Assembly: GCF_900188005.1 (NCBI RefSeq)
Contig: NZ_FZNR01000006.1
Location: 372,001 to 436,000 of the forward strand
Source of the DNA: Actinoplanes regularis
Lineage (GTDB): Bacteria > Actinomycetota > Actinomycetes > Mycobacteriales > Micromonosporaceae
Direction of reading: 5' to 3'
DNA length: 64,000 nt
Both the position numbers and the translations under genes were made by a program. Positions 22,666-31,640 of this stretch are shown in pieces. The notes under the pieces were generated by a model. The model saw nothing but the letters and a program-made list of their open reading frames with translations, made no database searches and was not told the DNA's origin. Within the stretch, counting starts at the first letter, position 1. Every line of letters starts with the position of its first letter.

Positions 22666-24474
22666 ATGAGCGGCCGGATGGAGATCGTGGAGTGGGCGGA
22701 CGTGTCCGGCACCGGCTTCAGCCCGCAGGGCAGGAGCTCCGGCGGCGCCTCCCCGGCCCACTGGGCGGCGGCCGAGGCGATGCTGCACGAGGACCTGGGC
22801 CAGCCGCCGGAGGGCATCCGGCGGACCGGCGAGCATCCGATCTGGACGCTGCGCCGGGTGCCTCTCGGTGACCGGCGGACGTGGTGTTTTGTGGTCCAGG
22901 GCCGGCGCGGCCCGTTCGGGGTGGCCGGGACCAGCCGGTTCGGGTTCGCACCGCCCGGTATGGACGCCTACGAGAGCTGGGAGACCGGCATGGCCGAGGT
23001 GGCCGGGCCGCACGAGCCGCCGGCCGAGGACCCGCCGACCGGGCTGCTGAGCGTGGTGCTGGGCGGTGTCCTCCTCCGGCGGCCGGTGATCCCGATCGGC
23101 ACGTCGCCCGCGGACACCGCCTGGGTCATCCAGCGGATCCTCGGCGTCCTGCCGGAGCGCGACGCCCGCCTCTTCTCCTGGTCCACGTGCCTGCTCCAGC
23201 CGCCCGGCCCGGCCACATCCCGGGTGGTCTCCGGCCGATGGCCGGCCGAGTTCAACGGCTGGGAGCCGGAGCTCGGGCGCGCCGTCGAACAGGTCTTCGC
23301 CGCGGGCCCCGTCACGAAGGGGCAGGTCGCGCGGTTCCTCGACGACCGGGCGGCCGAGGCCGGGTTCGACGACCTCGTCGACGTCGCCGCTCACGGCCGT
23401 TGCCTGCCGCAGCGCCGGCGTGGCGACGTGAGCCTGCACGAGCTGATCCTGCAATCCCGTTACTCTCCCCAGCCGGTCCGGCAGGAGGAGGTGCCGGGCA
23501 TGCTGCACGCGCGGCAGGGCCGGATCGCGCTGCGGGACAATCACCGGTCCCTGGTCCGGGAGTGGGCCCGGGACAACCCGGCGGCCGCCGTCCGCCATCT
23601 GCGGGCCGAGAGCGATCCGGTGCTCAGCCGTGAGCTGACGCTGGGCCTGGTCCAAGCCCAGGACGGGTCGCCGGAGAACCTGCTCGGGCTGCCGACCGCC
23701 GGCAAGCCGGGCTCGGCGGACTGGCTGCGGCGGCTCGCCGAGTTGCTGACCGACGCCTGTGACCGCGACGACCTCCTGCGGCACGCCGAACGGTGGCGGG
23801 AACGGGAGCGGCCGTGGGCGTCGTACCCGGATCTCTTCGCCGCCCGGGGCTGGCTGAAATCGCTGGGCCTGACCGTGGACGACGCGCCCGGGCTCTTCCC
23901 GGTCCGGAAGGACCTGATCATCGAGGAGCTCAACCGGCACCACCGGATCACCTCGGCCGCCCTCGAGGAGCTGCACCTGGTCCGCAGACCGGTCGAGCTG
24001 ATCGAGGAGATCGCCCCGGAGTTGCGGGCGCTTCCGCCGCAAGAGGCGGAAGCGCTGATCGAGGCGCTCTCCAAACGGACCACCGATCGCCGCAGCGCCC
24101 GGCGGCTCCAGGGCCTGAAGACCCGGCTGACCGGTGTGCCGGAGCCGGCCCGGCCCGCGACGCCGAAGCGGCGGAGATACAACCCGCTCGCGCTCATCCT
24201 GGTCGGCGCGGCCACGCTGGTGGCGGTGCTCGTCCTGCTGATCCTCGCGCCGAGCACCGGTGATCGCTCCGAGCTCGGGCGCACCGGGCCGTCGGAGACC
24301 GGCGGACACCCCGATCAGGGGCCCTACCGGCTGCCGGCGATCGACGAGCACCCCGAGCAACGGCGATACCGGCTGCCCGCGATCGACGGGCACTCCGAGC
24401 CGGGGCGTTCCGGGCAGCGTCGGCACGGCCCGCCGGGGACCGGGGCCGGCCGTCCGATGCCCGGTCAGTCCTGA
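22666..24474 (+). CDS. Large C-terminally anchored protein, possibly GTPase-associated (GAP1-like)
   Basis: The 602-residue protein starts MSGRMEIVEWADVSGTGFSPQG and has a long soluble part with LFSWSTCLLQPPG and helical repeats. Near residues 507-530 is a membrane helix (YNPLALILVGAATLVAVLVLLIL), and the tail holds repeats of RxYRLPAIDxH. Position after a GTPase-like gene and general layout suggest the GTPase-associated protein 1 group; I cannot confirm this by alignment. Its start uses the ribosome site of the last 77-bp repeat. The 3' end overlaps the convergent DUF4407 gene by 10 bp. Confidence 0.65.
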   Translation: MSGRMEIVEWADVSGTGFSPQGRSSGGASPAHWAAAEAMLHEDLGQPPEGIRRTGEHPIWTLRRVPLGDRRTWCFVVQGRRGPFGVAGTSRFGFAPPGMDAYESWETGMAEVAGPHEPPAEDPPTGLLSVVLGGVLLRRPVIPIGTSPADTAWVIQRILGVLPERDARLFSWSTCLLQPPGPATSRVVSGRWPAEFNGWEPELGRAVEQVFAAGPVTKGQVARFLDDRAAEAGFDDLVDVAAHGRCLPQRRRGDVSLHELILQSRYSPQPVRQEEVPGMLHARQGRIALRDNHRSLVREWARDNPAAAVRHLRAESDPVLSRELTLGLVQAQDGSPENLLGLPTAGKPGSADWLRRLAELLTDACDRDDLLRHAERWRERERPWASYPDLFAARGWLKSLGLTVDDAPGLFPVRKDLIIEELNRHHRITSAALEELHLVRRPVELIEEIAPELRALPPQEAEALIEALSKRTTDRRSARRLQGLKTRLTGVPEPARPATPKRRRYNPLALILVGAATLVAVLVLLILAPSTGDRSELGRTGPSETGGHPDQGPYRLPAIDEHPEQRRYRLPAIDGHSEPGRSGQRRHGPPGTGAGRPMPGQS

Positions 24475-25883
24475 CGGAACCGCCAGCCGACGCGGCCGGC
24501 CTCGTCCCAGTCGCCGCCGTCGGCCGGACCGACCGGGGCGGGCCGCCCGCCCAGCTCGTCGTCGGGCCAGTCGTTGTAGCCGGCCGGCGCGGGCTGCTCG
24601 GAGCGGTTTCTCGACAGGGGCAGCCACCGGGTGGTCCGGGCCGGGCGGGCCTCCCCCTGCCCCCGGAACCGCCGCAGCTCGCTGGCCCGCCACCGGTTCA
24701 GCTCCCGGTCACGCAGCTCAGCACCGATCACGGCCTCGCGTCGGGACCGCTCGGCGAACTCCTTCTCCCGCCGCTCCTGCTCGGCCTTCAGGGAGCTCTT
24801 GGCGAACTCCACGTCGGCCTTCTCGGCGGTGGCGAGGATCTGGTCGTACGCCGAGGCCGGCCCGATGTTCAGCAGGAACTTGGTCAGCACCGGCAGGATC
24901 TCGACGGCCGTGATGAACAGCAGCAGGGTCAGGTACGCCGTCTTCAGCGTCGCGTTCCGCTCGGTGATCTCGCTGAGCGCCTCGATCTGCGCCAGCAGCC
25001 CCCGGCTGTTGCGGCTGTCGACCAGGTAGCGGTCCTCCTCGGCGGCCTTGAGCGACTTGAGCCGGGCGAGCTCGGCCTGCTTCTCGGGTAGTTCGCCGCG
25101 GGCGTTCGCCTGCTGGCCGACGCTGGCCTGCTTCTGCCGGGCCTGGGCCGCGTTTCTGGCCTGCTCGAGCTTCTTGGCGGCCGCGCCTCGCTGAGCGCGC
25201 AGCTCCTGGGCGTACTTGAGCTTGGTCTGGTAGGCGGACCCGCCGCCCTTCTTCATGCTGCCGCAGGTGCCGTCGTTCTCGCAGAGGGCGTCGGCTTCGG
25301 CCTTGGCCCACTTCTTGTCGAGCTGATCGAAGACCGCCTTCGCCTGCGCGACGGCCGGGTCCTTGCCGACCAGGTCGTCGACCTCGATGCCGGCGGCCAC
25401 CCGCTGCAACCGGTCGACCTCCTGCTCGAGCGCCGGGATCGGCGCGAACCGGTTGTCCGTCCGCAGCGCCGCCTCGAAGCGGTTGCGGTCGGCCTGCTGG
25501 TCGACGGTGAGCTGGGCCTGGATCTCACGCTGGAAGATCCAGAGCACCAGCGGGGTGGAGACCACCGCCCCGATCACGAGGGCCAGCACCAGCCGGGGGA
25601 GCAGGGTGGCGAGGTTCTGCCACCACCGGTCCCGGCGGGACGCGGCGGCCACCAGCCACCGGTCGAGGTTGGCGATCGCCAGGCCCCAGAGCAGGGCCAC
25701 CGCGACGGCCGCCCAGAGCGGCGCCCGCGCACCGTTGTGCAGCGCGAAGGCCGCGGAGATCGCGGCCATGCAGGCGGTGGTGAGCACTACGCCGCCGAGA
25801 CCGGAGAACTTGCGCCGCTCCCGCGGGCTGCGCGCCAGAGTGTCCTCGTCCGCACCGGAGAGCCAGATCAGTAAACGCGCCAC
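24465..25883 (-). CDS. DUF4407-family membrane protein with coiled coil
   Basis: The protein begins about VARLLIWLSGADEDTLARSPRERRKFSGLGGVVLTTACMA, has several membrane helices in the first 130 residues, a long coiled-coil segment (KAVFDQLDKKWAKAEADAL..., KLEQARNAAQARQKQ), another hydrophobic stretch (TAYLTLLLFITAVEILPVLTKFLL) and a charged tail. This matches the DUF4407 pattern. The frame stays open to 26045, but GTG 25883 fits the usual N-terminus best. It converges on the GTPase/kinase operon and probably belongs to the same system. Its upstream region contains GntR-type operators. Confidence 0.78.
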   Translation of the reverse strand: MARLLIWLSGADEDTLARSPRERRKFSGLGGVVLTTACMAAISAAFALHNGARAPLWAAVAVALLWGLAIANLDRWLVAAASRRDRWWQNLATLLPRLVLALVIGAVVSTPLVLWIFQREIQAQLTVDQQADRNRFEAALRTDNRFAPIPALEQEVDRLQRVAAGIEVDDLVGKDPAVAQAKAVFDQLDKKWAKAEADALCENDGTCGSMKKGGGSAYQTKLKYAQELRAQRGAAAKKLEQARNAAQARQKQASVGQQANARGELPEKQAELARLKSLKAAEEDRYLVDSRNSRGLLAQIEALSEITERNATLKTAYLTLLLFITAVEILPVLTKFLLNIGPASAYDQILATAEKADVEFAKSSLKAEQERREKEFAERSRREAVIGAELRDRELNRWRASELRRFRGQGEARPARTTRWLPLSRNRSEQPAPAGYNDWPDDELGGRPAPVGPADGGDWDEAGRVGWRFRQD

Positions 25884-25945
25884 CGCATCAGGATCCCGAA
25901 TCGGGCATCGGGCCGGAAATCCCCCAATGTGATGGCAGGGCTCAC

Positions 25946-25965
25946 TAGGATTGTCAACAATCCTA
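25946..25965. promoter_or_regulatory. GntR/FadR-type operator, strongest copy
   Basis: TAGGATTGT-CA-ACAATCCTA is symmetric over 20 bp around the same TTGTCAACAA core as the galB operators. It lies 135 bp before the start of the broken transporter gene and upstream of the DUF4407 gene. Confidence 0.75.
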
Positions 25966-26015
25966 CCCATGTCTGGGTATCGATACGACACGAGCTGGAC
26001 AGATGCCTGGAACTT

Positions 26016-26027
26016 ATTGTTGACAAT
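26016..26027. promoter_or_regulatory. GntR/FadR-type operator, second copy at the transporter
   Basis: ATTGT-TG-ACAAT lies with its centre 66 bp from that of the 25946 site, almost the same spacing as the pair in front of galB (68 bp). This supports co-regulation of the transporter with the aromatic operon. Confidence 0.7.
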
Positions 26028-26100
26028 CATGCGAACAACAAGCACGATCCGGTGACGCGCACCACTCCCCCGCAGCGTTTCCGAGAGGAAAACCCCCCGA

Positions 26101-27067
26101 TGCCCTCCACCGCCACAGGCAAGACACGCGGTAACCGGCTCGCCGGACTGGTCGTCGCCATCTGCTGGCTCGTCGTCCTATCGGCTCCCTGATGACCGCA
26201 CACCAGGTCGGGGGCATCGTCGCCGGCAGCCTCGGCCTGTGGCTGCTCGACAACCACGGCTGGCGCTCGGCGTACTGGGTCGGCGTGCTCCCGCTGTTCA
26301 TCGCCGTCCCGCTGATCGCGAGGTTCCTGCCCGAGTCGCTGAGCTTCCTGGTCGCCCGCGGCCGCACCGACGAGGCCCGCGCCCTCGCCGGCCGCTACGA
26401 CGTCGAGGTTCCCGCCGCCGAGCCGGCCCGGGGCAACCGGCTGGACGGCATCGCCGACCTGTTCCGCGAGGGCCGCTGGAAGCCGACCCTGCTCTTCTGG
26501 GTCACCTCGTTCGGCGGCCTGCTCCTGGTCTACGGCGTGAACACCTGGCTACCGACGATGATGCGCGCCCAGGGCTACAACCTCGGCTCGTCACTCGCCT
26601 TCCTGATCGTGATCAACCTCGGCGGTGTCTTCGGCATGCTGGCCGCCGGCCGGATCGCCGACCGGTTCGGCGCGGTCCCGGTCGCGGCCGCCTGGTTCGC
26701 GTGCACCGCCGTCGGCATCTACCTGCTCGGCGCGCACACCCCGCTCGCGGTCACCTTCCTCATCGTCTTCCTGGCCGGCTTCTTCCTGTTCAGCGCGCAG
26801 ACCATGGTGTACGCCGCGGTCACCGCCCGCTACCGCACGGAGAGCCGGGCCACCGCGGTCGGCTCGGTCGCCGGCATCGGCCGCTTCGGCGCCGTCTTCG
26901 GCCCCTGGCTGGGCGGCCAGCTGGTCGCCGCCGGCAACCAGGGGTGGGGCTTCACCGCCTTCGCCGTCACCGCGGTCCTCGCCACGGTCTTCGTCCTGCT
27001 CGCCGGCGCCGCCGGTCGCGAGCGCGCGGCGATCGCCGAGTCACCGGAGCCGGTCGCCGCGCGCTGA
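26101..27067 (+). pseudogene. Aromatic-acid MFS transporter (AAHS type) with internal deletion and frameshift
   Basis: A short frame from ATG 26101 (MPSTATGKTRGNRLAGLVVAICWLVVL) gives the typical start of an aromatic acid:H+ symporter but stops at 26192. A second frame resumes around 26180 (IGSLMTAHQVGGIVAGSLGLWLLDNHGWRSAYWVG) and runs to 27067 with the rest of the carrier, about eight membrane helices. Compared with intact carriers of about 440 residues, roughly 120-130 residues (most of helices 1-4) are missing at a junction near 26178. A normal transporter cannot be made. The conserved operators upstream suggest it once imported the substrate of the galBCD-like pathway. Confidence 0.85.
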
Positions 27068-27069
27068 AC

Positions 27070-27831
27070 TCAGTTCAGGAAACCGGTCAGCGCCGGGACG
27101 AATCCCGGATCGCGCAGCGCCGACAGGTGGTCCCCGGGCACGGTGCGCAGCACCGCGCCCGGGATCGCCCGCGCGAGGACCTCGGGCCGGACGGCCAGCG
27201 GATCCTCGGCGCCGGCGAGCACCAGTGTCGGCGCCTTGATCGACTCCAGCGGGATCGGCGCGGCGTGCACGGCGGCGGCCTGCGCGGCCAGCGCGAGCCG
27301 GTCCCCACCGACCGCCTCGACGAACGCCCGGAAGCCCGCCGCCGCGGGATCGGTGATCGTGGACCGGTCGTCGGTGCGCAGGGCGTGCAGCAACCGGTCC
27401 CCGCCGATCACCCGGGTGTCCAGGCCGCCCAGCTCGACCACCCCGGCACCCACCCCGCCGACCACCAGGCGCCGGATCCGCGGGTCACGGGCGGCGGTGA
27501 GCAGCGCGACGATCGCGCCCATCGAGTACCCCACCAGGTCGACCTCGGTGATCCCGAGCAGGTCGAGCAGGGTGATCACGTCGCCGGCCATCCGGGACTC
27601 GCCGTAGACGGCCGGGTCGTGCGGCTTGCCGGAGCGGCCGTGGCCGCGCGCGTCGATCGCCACCACCCGTCGGCCGGCGCCGGTCAGCGCGCCGACCACC
27701 CCGGGCAGCACCCAGTTGGTCCGCCCGTCCGCGATGAAGCCGTGGTGCAGCAGCACCGGCGGCAGCTCGGACTCGTTCTCCCAGATCTCGTAGAAGATCT
27801 CCACGCCATCGCCGGATCGAAATGTCGACAT
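27070..27831 (-). CDS. Alpha/beta hydrolase
   Basis: The 253-residue protein has the classic fold markers: LLHHGF oxyanion region, nucleophile elbow GYSMG, Asp in AGAEDPLAV and His in PGDHLSALRD. It hydrolyses an ester or related bond, cytoplasmic, substrate unknown. ATG 27831 (MSTFRSGDGVEIFYE) matches related proteins; ATG 27846 is five codons upstream. It lies tail-to-tail, three bases from the end of the broken transporter. Confidence 0.85.
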   Translation of the reverse strand: MSTFRSGDGVEIFYEIWENESELPPVLLHHGFIADGRTNWVLPGVVGALTGAGRRVVAIDARGHGRSGKPHDPAVYGESRMAGDVITLLDLLGITEVDLVGYSMGAIVALLTAARDPRIRRLVVGGVGAGVVELGGLDTRVIGGDRLLHALRTDDRSTITDPAAAGFRAFVEAVGGDRLALAAQAAAVHAAPIPLESIKAPTLVLAGAEDPLAVRPEVLARAIPGAVLRTVPGDHLSALRDPGFVPALTGFLN

Positions 27832-27949
27832 GCCGAGATCATGCACTGTCAGTGCTGATTTCTGAAGCCCCCTGTCGGCATGCCGGGATCAGCCGGCATG
27901 TGCGCTAGATTCGGGACAGCTTCGGTCACTCCACAAGGGATGACGGTTC

Positions 27950-28906
27950 GTGACCCCCACCCAGTTACGCGCGTACTCCGCCGTCGTCCGACTCGGCTCG
28001 GTGAAGCTGGCCGCTGCTCAGCTCGAGGTCTCCGAGGCGGCCATCTCACTCCACATCGGACAACTCCGCAGGGAGCTGGGTGACCAGCTCTTCTCCCGCA
28101 CGGCGTCCGGCCTGGCCTTCACCCCGGGCGGGCTGCGTCTGGCCAGCCGGGCCGCCGAGCTGCTCGGCCTGCAGGACATCACGGTTCTCGAGGTGAGCAC
28201 GGCCGGGCGCGGGCGGCGGCTGTTGCGGGTCGGCGCGTCCAGCCTGTTCGCCGAGCACGCCGCGCCCGGGCTGATCGAGCTGTTCGCCGGGCGGGCCGCC
28301 GACCTGGACGTGGAGTTGAGCGTGCGGAGCCCGGCCACGTTCGCCGCGCTGCTGCAGACGCGGGCCATCGACATCGCGATCGGGCCGGCGCCGGCCGTTC
28401 CGGATCCCGCTGTCAGCGGGCGGCCGGTGATGAACTACCGGACGGTGCTGGTCGCCGGCCCGGATCATCCGCTCGCCGGCACCCAGCCGTCGGCCGGGCA
28501 GCTGCGGGAACAGACCTGGCTGCTCGGGCCGTCCGCGGCGGCTGACGGTGGCGCGATCCGGATGCTGCTGCGGCGGCTCGCGGTGCCCGACAGCCGGCAA
28601 CAGATCTTCCAGAGCCACGCGGCCGCGCTCGAGGAGGCGAGGCGGGGGCGGGGCGTGGCGGCGGCGCTCTCGTTCACTGTGGCTCCGGAGGTCCGGCAGG
28701 GGCGGCTGGTGCAGTTCGGTGGGCCGTACACCGCGGTCGACGAGGTGTGGCACGCGTTCACGCTGGCCGATCACGGCGCGCCGGCGGCGGCCGCCGAGTT
28801 GGCGCGGTTCGCGACCACTCCGCGGGCGTTGCAGGCGATGATGCGCGGGGCCGGGGTGAACAAGGGGCGATTCCGGCCCTCGGTGCACGTCACGCTCTGG
28901 AGCTGA
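27950..28906 (+). CDS. LysR-family regulator beside the CO dehydrogenase cluster
   Basis: The 318-residue protein begins VTPTQLRAYSAVVRLGSVKLAAAQLEVSEAAISLHIGQLRRELGDQLFSR, a LysR helix-turn-helix, followed by an effector-binding domain. Its C-terminal region is slightly extended (MMRGAGVNKGRFRPSVHVTLWS). GTG 27950 has AAGGGA about nine bases upstream. It converges with coxE, overlapping by 17 bp. LysR genes of this kind often accompany cox clusters and are good candidates for their activator. Confidence 0.88.
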   Translation: MTPTQLRAYSAVVRLGSVKLAAAQLEVSEAAISLHIGQLRRELGDQLFSRTASGLAFTPGGLRLASRAAELLGLQDITVLEVSTAGRGRRLLRVGASSLFAEHAAPGLIELFAGRAADLDVELSVRSPATFAALLQTRAIDIAIGPAPAVPDPAVSGRPVMNYRTVLVAGPDHPLAGTQPSAGQLREQTWLLGPSAAADGGAIRMLLRRLAVPDSRQQIFQSHAAALEEARRGRGVAAALSFTVAPEVRQGRLVQFGGPYTAVDEVWHAFTLADHGAPAAAAELARFATTPRALQAMMRGAGVNKGRFRPSVHVTLWS

Positions 28907-30068
28907 CGAGGGGCGCGAGCAGGACGCGAACGGCGGTGACAAGGTCGCCGAAGGTCGCGGCCGGCAGCATCCGATCGCAGAACGGCAGGGCCGCGGACAT
29001 CCCGGCGACCTTCGGGGCGAAGCCGTGGGCGCCGGCCCGGGGATTGAGCCAGATGACCCGGTGTGCCCTGCGCCGCAGGCGAGCCATCGCGGCGGCCATC
29101 CGCTCGGGCGGGTCGCTGTCCCAGCCGTCCGAGGCGATCAGGACCAGGGCGCCACGCAGGGTGTTCCCGTGCGGCGAGTCCAGCAGCGCGGCGATGTTCG
29201 AGGCGATCCGGGTGCCGCTGAACCTGTCGGTCACCGCCTCCGACGCGTGCGCGATCGCCTCCCGCGCCGACGGATGCCGCAGGGCCGGGGTCAGCCGGGT
29301 CAGGGTCGTCGCGAACGCGAACACCTCGGCTGCGGTGACCGTGGCGAACACGCGCATCAGGTGCAGGTACGCGGCGGTCTGCGCACGCATCGAACCGCTC
29401 ACGTCGCAGAGCAGCACGGCCCGGCGCGGGCGGCGGACCGGTCGTTCCCGGATCAGGGTGACCGGCTCGAACGCGGTGCGGCGCGCCTGGGCGATGGTGT
29501 GCCGCAACGAGACGCGGCGGCCACGGGCGTCGATCGCACGGCGGCGACTGCGGCGGCGGGGCCAGTACTCCAGCTCGGCGGCCAGGGTCCGGGCGAGAGC
29601 TTCGAGCTGCGCGGCGTCGAGTTCGTCGAAAGGCCGATCGGCGAGCGCGGCGAGGGCAGCAGGGAGCATCTCCGGTACGGCGGGAGCATCGTCCCCAGGC
29701 TCATCACGGGCCGCGACCGGCGGCGGCAGGGTGGCCCACGGAAGCCCGCCGTTCGTGCCGCTCCTGGAGGTCGCGCCGGGAAGCGGGAGCTGAACGTCGT
29801 CCTCGGGCCGGGCGGCCGGATCGGCGTCCCGGGTCAGCGACAGCGGCACGTCGTCGTCGAACACGCCGGCGAACACTCTCTCGAAAGCGACCAGATCAGC
29901 CTGCCGGCGCACCAGGGTCACCCGGGCGCTCCAGTAGATCTCCTCCCGTGAGCCGGCCGAGACGACGCTCAGCGCACGGATGAGATCGCCGGTCTCGGTC
30001 AGGCCGGCCGACAGCCCGGCCCGCCGGCACCGGTCCACGAGGGCCACCGCGAAAGCGGCCCGGTCCAC
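28890..30068 (-). CDS. coxE: CoxE-like VWA-domain protein
   Basis: The 392-residue protein has a C-terminal von Willebrand A domain with the metal-site motif DVSGSM and a threonine loop (FSGTRIASN). CoxE acts with the CoxD AAA+ ATPase in maturing the copper-molybdenum site of CO dehydrogenase. GTG 30068 is used; the sequence before it (LSGKDGGNRLLRG) also looks coding and lacks ATG, GTG or TTG, so the true start may be a CTG near 30110. It is last in the cox operon, about 70 bp after coxG. Confidence 0.88.
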   Translation of the reverse strand: MDRAAFAVALVDRCRRAGLSAGLTETGDLIRALSVVSAGSREEIYWSARVTLVRRQADLVAFERVFAGVFDDDVPLSLTRDADPAARPEDDVQLPLPGATSRSGTNGGLPWATLPPPVAARDEPGDDAPAVPEMLPAALAALADRPFDELDAAQLEALARTLAAELEYWPRRRSRRRAIDARGRRVSLRHTIAQARRTAFEPVTLIRERPVRRPRRAVLLCDVSGSMRAQTAAYLHLMRVFATVTAAEVFAFATTLTRLTPALRHPSAREAIAHASEAVTDRFSGTRIASNIAALLDSPHGNTLRGALVLIASDGWDSDPPERMAAAMARLRRRAHRVIWLNPRAGAHGFAPKVAGMSAALPFCDRMLPAATFGDLVTAVRVLLAPLVSSRA

Positions 30069-30138
30069 TCCGCGCAGCAGCCGATTGCCACCGTCCTTCC
30101 CGCTCAGAATCGTCCCTCACTTCCTCGAAGTCGGCTGG

Positions 30139-30768
30139 TCAGCGGCGGGCGACCAGCCAGATGACGACGGCCACGACCACGGCCGCGACGACGGCCACCG
30201 GAATGAGGCGCTTGTAGACCGAGCCGCCGGCCACCGCGAGGAGGTCGAGCGGCTCGGCATCGGGGACGGCCGGGAGCGCGACGGGAGCGGGAGGTTCGGC
30301 GGCCGGCGGCTCCGGGGAGGGGAGGTCGGCGGCGAGTTTGGCTTCGAGGTTGGTGGCGAACTGGGTCAGCAGCCTCGCGGAGACCTCCTTGATCATGCCG
30401 CTGCCGAACTGGGCCAGCTTGCCGGTGATCCGCAGGTCCGTGTCGACGCTCACCCGGGTCGATTCGCCCTCCGGGGTCAGAACCGCGGTGACCACGGCGG
30501 CCGCGTTGCCCGCGGACCGCGGGTCCCGGCCCTTGGCGTCGATCACCGCGCGGTAGGCGTCGCCGTCCTTCGACGTGAAGCGGGCCGTGCCGGTGAACTC
30601 GGAGATCACCGGGCCAACCTTGACCTTCACCTTGCCCTTGTAGTCGTCGCCCTCGACGCCGGTGAGCTGGGCGCCCGGCAGACAGGGCGCGATACCGGCG
30701 AGGTCGGTCAGCACCTCCCAGGCCCGGTCGATGGAGGTGTGCACGGTGAACTCGTTCGTGATCTTCAC
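30139..30768 (-). CDS. coxG: CoxG-like SRPBCC protein with membrane anchor
   Basis: The 209-residue protein has an N-terminal START/SRPBCC domain (VKITNEFTVHTSIDRAWEVLTDLAGIAPCLPGAQLTG) and a C-terminal membrane helix (LIPVAVVAAVVVAVVIWLVAR) after a Pro/Ala linker. CoxG is thought to recruit CO dehydrogenase to the membrane so that electrons reach the quinone pool. GTG 30768 overlaps the coxD stop (GTGA), and GGAGGT precedes it. Confidence 0.9.
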   Translation of the reverse strand: MKITNEFTVHTSIDRAWEVLTDLAGIAPCLPGAQLTGVEGDDYKGKVKVKVGPVISEFTGTARFTSKDGDAYRAVIDAKGRDPRSAGNAAAVVTAVLTPEGESTRVSVDTDLRITGKLAQFGSGMIKEVSARLLTQFATNLEAKLAADLPSPEPPAAEPPAPVALPAVPDAEPLDLLAVAGGSVYKRLIPVAVVAAVVVAVVIWLVARR

Positions 30769-31640
30769 GGTTGACCTCCAGGAGGAGCTGCGGACGGGAG
30801 GGCTGCGACGACGGCGCGGCGGTCGGCCGGGGTCTTGGCTATCGTGCCGACGGTCTGCGGGACCAGCGGCTCGACCAGGTCGGTGACGCCGAGCGCGGCC
30901 AGCGCGGAAACCCAGTCGATCGTCTCGGCCAGGCCGGGAGCCTTCTCCAGATCGAGCGCGCGAACCCGGCCGACGAACTCGGTGGTGTCCCGGATCAGCG
31001 GCTCGGCCGCTCCCGGCACCGCCCGCCGCACGATGGCCGCCACCCGCGCCGGGCCGGGGAACTCGATCCAGTGGTAGAGGCACCGCCGGCGCAGCGCGTC
31101 GTGCAGATCCCGGCTGTGGTTCGAGGTCAGCACCACGACCGGCGGGCGCGTGGCCACGAACGTCCCCAGCTCCGGGATCGTGATCGCCGCCTCCCCGAGG
31201 AACTCGAAGAGCAGCGCCTCGAACTCGTCGTCCGCACGGTCGATCTCGTCGATCAGCAGCACCGGTGGGCGCGGCCCGGAATACCGGACCGCCCGGAGGA
31301 TCGCCCGCTCCTGCAGGAAGTCGGCGGTGAACAGATCGGCGTCGCCGAGGCGGCTCCCGTCCGCCTCGGCCAACCGGATCGCGAGGAGTTGCCGCTGGTA
31401 GTTCCACTCGTAGAGCGCCTCGGAAGCGGTCAGTCCCTCGTAGCACTGGAGCCGGATCAGCGGGGTGTCCAGAGCGCGAGCGAGGGCCTTGGCCGCGGCC
31501 GTCTTCCCGACCCCGGGTTCACCTTCGAGCAGCAGCGGCTTCCCCAGCCGCACGGCCAGGAAGACGGCCATCGCCAGGCCGTCGTCGACCAGGTAATCGA
31601 CCGTGTCGAGCCGGGCGCGGACGTCGTCGAACGAGTTCAC
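30765..31640 (-). CDS. coxD: CoxD-like MoxR-type AAA+ ATPase
   Basis: The 291-residue protein has Walker A GEPGVGKT, Walker B LLIDEIDRAD and a sensor region VVVLTSNHSRDLHDALRRRCLYHW. CoxD is the chaperone ATPase that helps insert sulfur and copper into the active site of CoxL. GTG 31640 overlaps the stop of the MobA-like gene, and its own stop overlaps coxG. Confidence 0.92.
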   Translation of the reverse strand: MNSFDDVRARLDTVDYLVDDGLAMAVFLAVRLGKPLLLEGEPGVGKTAAAKALARALDTPLIRLQCYEGLTASEALYEWNYQRQLLAIRLAEADGSRLGDADLFTADFLQERAILRAVRYSGPRPPVLLIDEIDRADDEFEALLFEFLGEAAITIPELGTFVATRPPVVVLTSNHSRDLHDALRRRCLYHWIEFPGPARVAAIVRRAVPGAAEPLIRDTTEFVGRVRALDLEKAPGLAETIDWVSALAALGVTDLVEPLVPQTVGTIAKTPADRRAVVAALPSAAPPGGQP

